Part shown: positions 61,180 through 64,000 of the stretch, in pieces
How positions within the stretch are numbered: the stretch's first letter is position 1
Layout: each line of letters begins with the position of its first letter
The notes under the pieces: generated by a model
The model's database searches: none
What the model was told of the DNA's origin: nothing
What the model saw: the letters and a program-made list of their open reading frames with translations, nothing else
Assembly (NCBI GenBank): GCA_015698045.1
Contig: BLAL01000252.1
Location: forward strand, 496,001-560,000
Origin: Rhizophagus clarus
Lineage: Eukaryota; Glomeromycota; Glomeromycetes; Glomerales; Glomeraceae
DNA length: 64,000 nucleotides
Direction: 5' to 3'
Program-made: the position numbers and the translations under genes

Positions 61180-61370
61180 AGCCGCTTTCGTAAAACGGAA
61201 TTGAAATGGCCCGATGCCATGCAGAAAATCATCGACCGGGAGTTAGGAACATGCGTAAATCAGGCCAAAACTTCATCATCGAAAATTTCACTCAGAGATC
61301 ATCTTGTATTAAATCATTCCCGAAAATCCCGACATCATCATTGCTATGAACTGTTCTCAATTGACATTTG
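61180..61370 (+). pseudogene. Possible coding relic in a G+C-richer island
   Basis: A frame of about 60 codons (KTELKWPDAMQKIIDRELGT, then VNQAKTSSSKISLRDHLVLN) has much higher G+C than the surroundings and no good start. It may be an exon or a gene relic. Family not recognised. Confidence 0.3.
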
Positions 61371-62577
61371 ATTGTAATTTGAGATCAAATTTTATTACCT
61401 TTTAAGGTAATGTTATCGTTCCCCTCTTGATCCATTTAGTCTTTCCTTTCTCCTTGACTCCTATAAAAGAAAATAAACTACCAGAACCCCTCGGTTTATG
61501 AAAACCCCTTGCATTAATTGATTTAGTCTTATATAGAAAATATACGGTGCAAATGATAATCGTCTTAACGAGTATACCATATCATTACATTTCTAAAAAT
61601 ATAAGTAAGATTTTAAAATTAGCTTTGGTCAAAATTTTTAGCTAACCAGCATTACGCAGCCATTTTTTTTTTTAAAAAAAAAAAAATAATAAATCCAATA
61701 AATGCAACAAAATATTTGATTATTCCTATTTTAGATAAATATGGTTTAGAAAATTATATAGTCAAAAATAATAATGATTTTTTTATGTACCAATAATTGC
61801 TAATACCATTTTAAAGAATTAAAAAAAAAATTTTTTTAGATAGATTTTATCTATTTATATATAATGTTTTCTAATTATATTATTAGTAATTGTTTAGTTA
61901 TATAGCTATATACTGTAAATATTGCTTAATAATAAATATTTGGTTTAATAAATTTAAATTTTACAATTAATTATTTTACTTTTTTTTAAATAAATAAATT
62001 GCCTATTTTTTAAAATAATTAAATTACTTCAAAAATAATTTAAAGTTTCTATAAGAATTTAAGATTTGGCTATTTATTATATTTATATTTTTTTTAAATA
62101 TTAAGAAATTTGTTATTTTATAATAAAAACTTACCAATAATTTAAAAATTATTTAATTAAATTAAATTATAAACCTCTATCTTGTTTTATTTTCTTTTTT
62201 AATAATTAATAATCCTATATTCTTCTTATACAGAGAATGATCAATATTATATGAACATTTAAAGATATTTCAATATCTAGTGATTAAAATTCCATGATTT
62301 TATATTCATTAGATACATCTTATTTAGAGAATTCGAATGATAATAAAATTGTCTTTATATAATCAATATTCAATATACTATTATGCTTTGAAAATTTAGA
62401 TGTTCTCTCTATAATATTTTTTGATCCAATGATTGGATTTTTCATGATCTTTAACTTATTGTATTTGCCTCATTGAATCAATTCAAAAGAGGATAAATAC
62501 ATATTGATTGGATTAATAATGATTAAACTACAATATTTTTTGAATTTTTAACTATTTATTATGCTAGTTATACAAAT

Positions 62578-62745
62578 TATAGAATTTTTGCAGTAAGCAT
62601 TCTCATATTTGCAAAAATTCTAAAAAAATATGAAGTATAAAAGTTTGTTTATTATAACTGTAAGCACAGAATAATATGTTAATTTATATTATATTAATAT
62701 ATAATAATCAGCATAATTTGATAAAATAAAATGTCTGTATACTTT
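62578..62745 (+). repeat. Dispersed repeat, copy 2
   Basis: Matches 26036-26203 in the same orientation with scattered differences. Confidence 0.6.
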
Positions 62746-63205
62746 TAATCATCCTCTATAAATTTAAAATTATTTTATCTTTAAAAATTTTCTTATAAAA
62801 ATAATTTATTATAATTTATATAAGTAAAATAATAAAATTTTATAAATATAAATATATGTAAAAATCTTGTAATTAATAATAATAATAATAATAAATTATT
62901 TGTAATTACTATTAAATTATAAAATTAAATAATAATATTATTATAGATTATATATATTATTACTATTTTGATTTAATATAGTAATATAAAAATTATATAA
63001 ATATCAATTAATTAATACTAGATAATAAAAACTGTTAGAATATTTAAAGCATTATAATAACTATTATAATTAAAATTTACAGTAAAAAATGTATTTGTAA
63101 TTTGTATAATATTTCAAATGTTCAAATGATCAATAAAAAAAATTTTATATAAAAAACACAACTCTTATTTCACAAAATAATTAATTATTATCCATATTTT
63201 AAGAA

Positions 63206-63400
63206 GAGTAAATTTATATGTCACCCCTATGACACATCACCTCTGGATAGAATTATGTAATACCTGCTAAAATTAAAATACGTGACGTTTAACAGGATGT
63301 GAAAAATAGATTTTTTACAACAAAAAAATTCTAAATCTCTAGAATATATATGAAAAAATAAAAAAAGTAGGAGTGTGACATGGGTGACAAAATGGAGGCA
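63206..63400 (+). mobile_element. Possible MULE-type terminus (TGTCACCC subfamily)
   Basis: GAGTAAATTTATATGTCACC resembles the element ends GAGTAAATTTATTTAACGCA, and the inner words TGTCACCCC and GACACATCACC mimic their double G+C-rich block. A reverse-oriented GAGTGTGACATGGGTGACA follows at 63371-63389. The opposite terminus is not found in the window. Confidence 0.35.
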
Positions 63401-64000
63401 ATAATATCGCAGGGACGATGTATAAATTATCTCTTTTAAGAAAATAAAAAAGCTTATTTTCTTTAGCTAATCTCTTAATAATTAAAATATAATTATTTAT
63501 AATATTACAAAAAAATCATAATATTCATATTATAAAATCAATTATTTATTATTTTATTTATTTTTTTTTATTTTAATTTAATAAAATAATATAAAATTTA
63601 AATATAAAAATTTTTATAAGTATTATTTATTATAAGTATTATTTAAATAACATAAACTATTATACAAATCAGAATATAAATAATATGTAAATAAATATTA
63701 AATATATAATATGAAATAAAAGTAGAAGTCTTATACGTATATTTCAAATTTTTTTTTTTTATAAGATGTTAAAATCACACAATTATTTATTTAAGTAAAG
63801 ATAGGATTACATAAATAACTTATAACTAATTATGAATGTTTTTAGCCATAAAAACTGGTCTTATCAGCCACCATTTTATACTTATACTTTAATTTGTGAT
63901 TTGGATAATAATCAGAAAAAATTGTGAGAAAAAAATGAAAATATTTTTTGCAATTATATCATGATCTAATGATTGAATTTTGATGAAAACTTTATATTAT

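Larger units (their letters stand above)
59649..64000. other. Intergenic AT-rich region
   Basis: No complete gene found. Contains a G+C-richer coding-like island (61180-61370), a dispersed repeat (62578-62745) and a possible element end (63206-63226). The first 150 bases are the probable promoter of the MATA-HMG gene. Confidence 0.55.

Overview
The window reads as nuclear DNA of a fungus, most likely an arbuscular-mycorrhizal fungus of the Rhizophagus type. That is an inference from very high A+T, short GT..AG introns of about 50-100 bases, dense transposon debris and a MATA-HMG-box gene of the kind expanded in Glomeromycotina. No rRNA, tRNA or CRISPR array was seen.

Bases 1-29000 are a repeat compartment. 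It opens with the tail of a Mutator-like (MULE) element and an apparently intact 2.3-kb Tigger/pogo transposon (506-2790). Then come four copies (A 5152-7454, B 7878-9177, C 9601-10902 on +; D 19633-21925 on -) of a non-autonomous element with G(G/A)(A/G)TAA-type inverted ends, 9-base target duplications and a long pyrimidine-rich interior. Their flanks allow a history to be read. Copy B sits between flanks that do not match each other and behaves as an A/C recombinant made by unequal exchange, which also duplicated a 423-base spacer. A and D share one target duplication (AAAATTTTA) and each is joined to part of the same decayed Tigger copy, which points to an inversion of the interval between them. 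Smaller inverted-repeat elements, minisatellites and a decayed coding fragment fill the rest.

Bases 29000-43000 are gene-sparse: an HSF-domain/receiver regulator of the Skn7 type (33179-35842) and an unrecognised acidic protein (39906-40907), separated by AT-rich DNA with homopolymer and microsatellite tracts and one notable G+C-rich hairpin (37218-37317).

Bases 43250-59650 are a gene cluster: RTC4-like (-), prefoldin subunit 1 (-) diverging from a DAD2-like kinetochore protein (+), a decayed gene (-), a tandem-RRM protein (-), the ribosome-assembly factor NOC3 with 13 exons (-), a DCC-family thiol-oxidoreductase-like protein (-) diverging from L-2-hydroxyglutarate dehydrogenase (+), SAP30 (-) and a MATA-HMG protein (-). 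These are mostly single-copy housekeeping genes rather than one pathway. I assembled the exon structures by keeping reading frame across GT..AG junctions.

Bases 59650-64000 are intergenic AT-rich DNA with a small G+C-richer coding-like island and a possible end of another MULE-type element.
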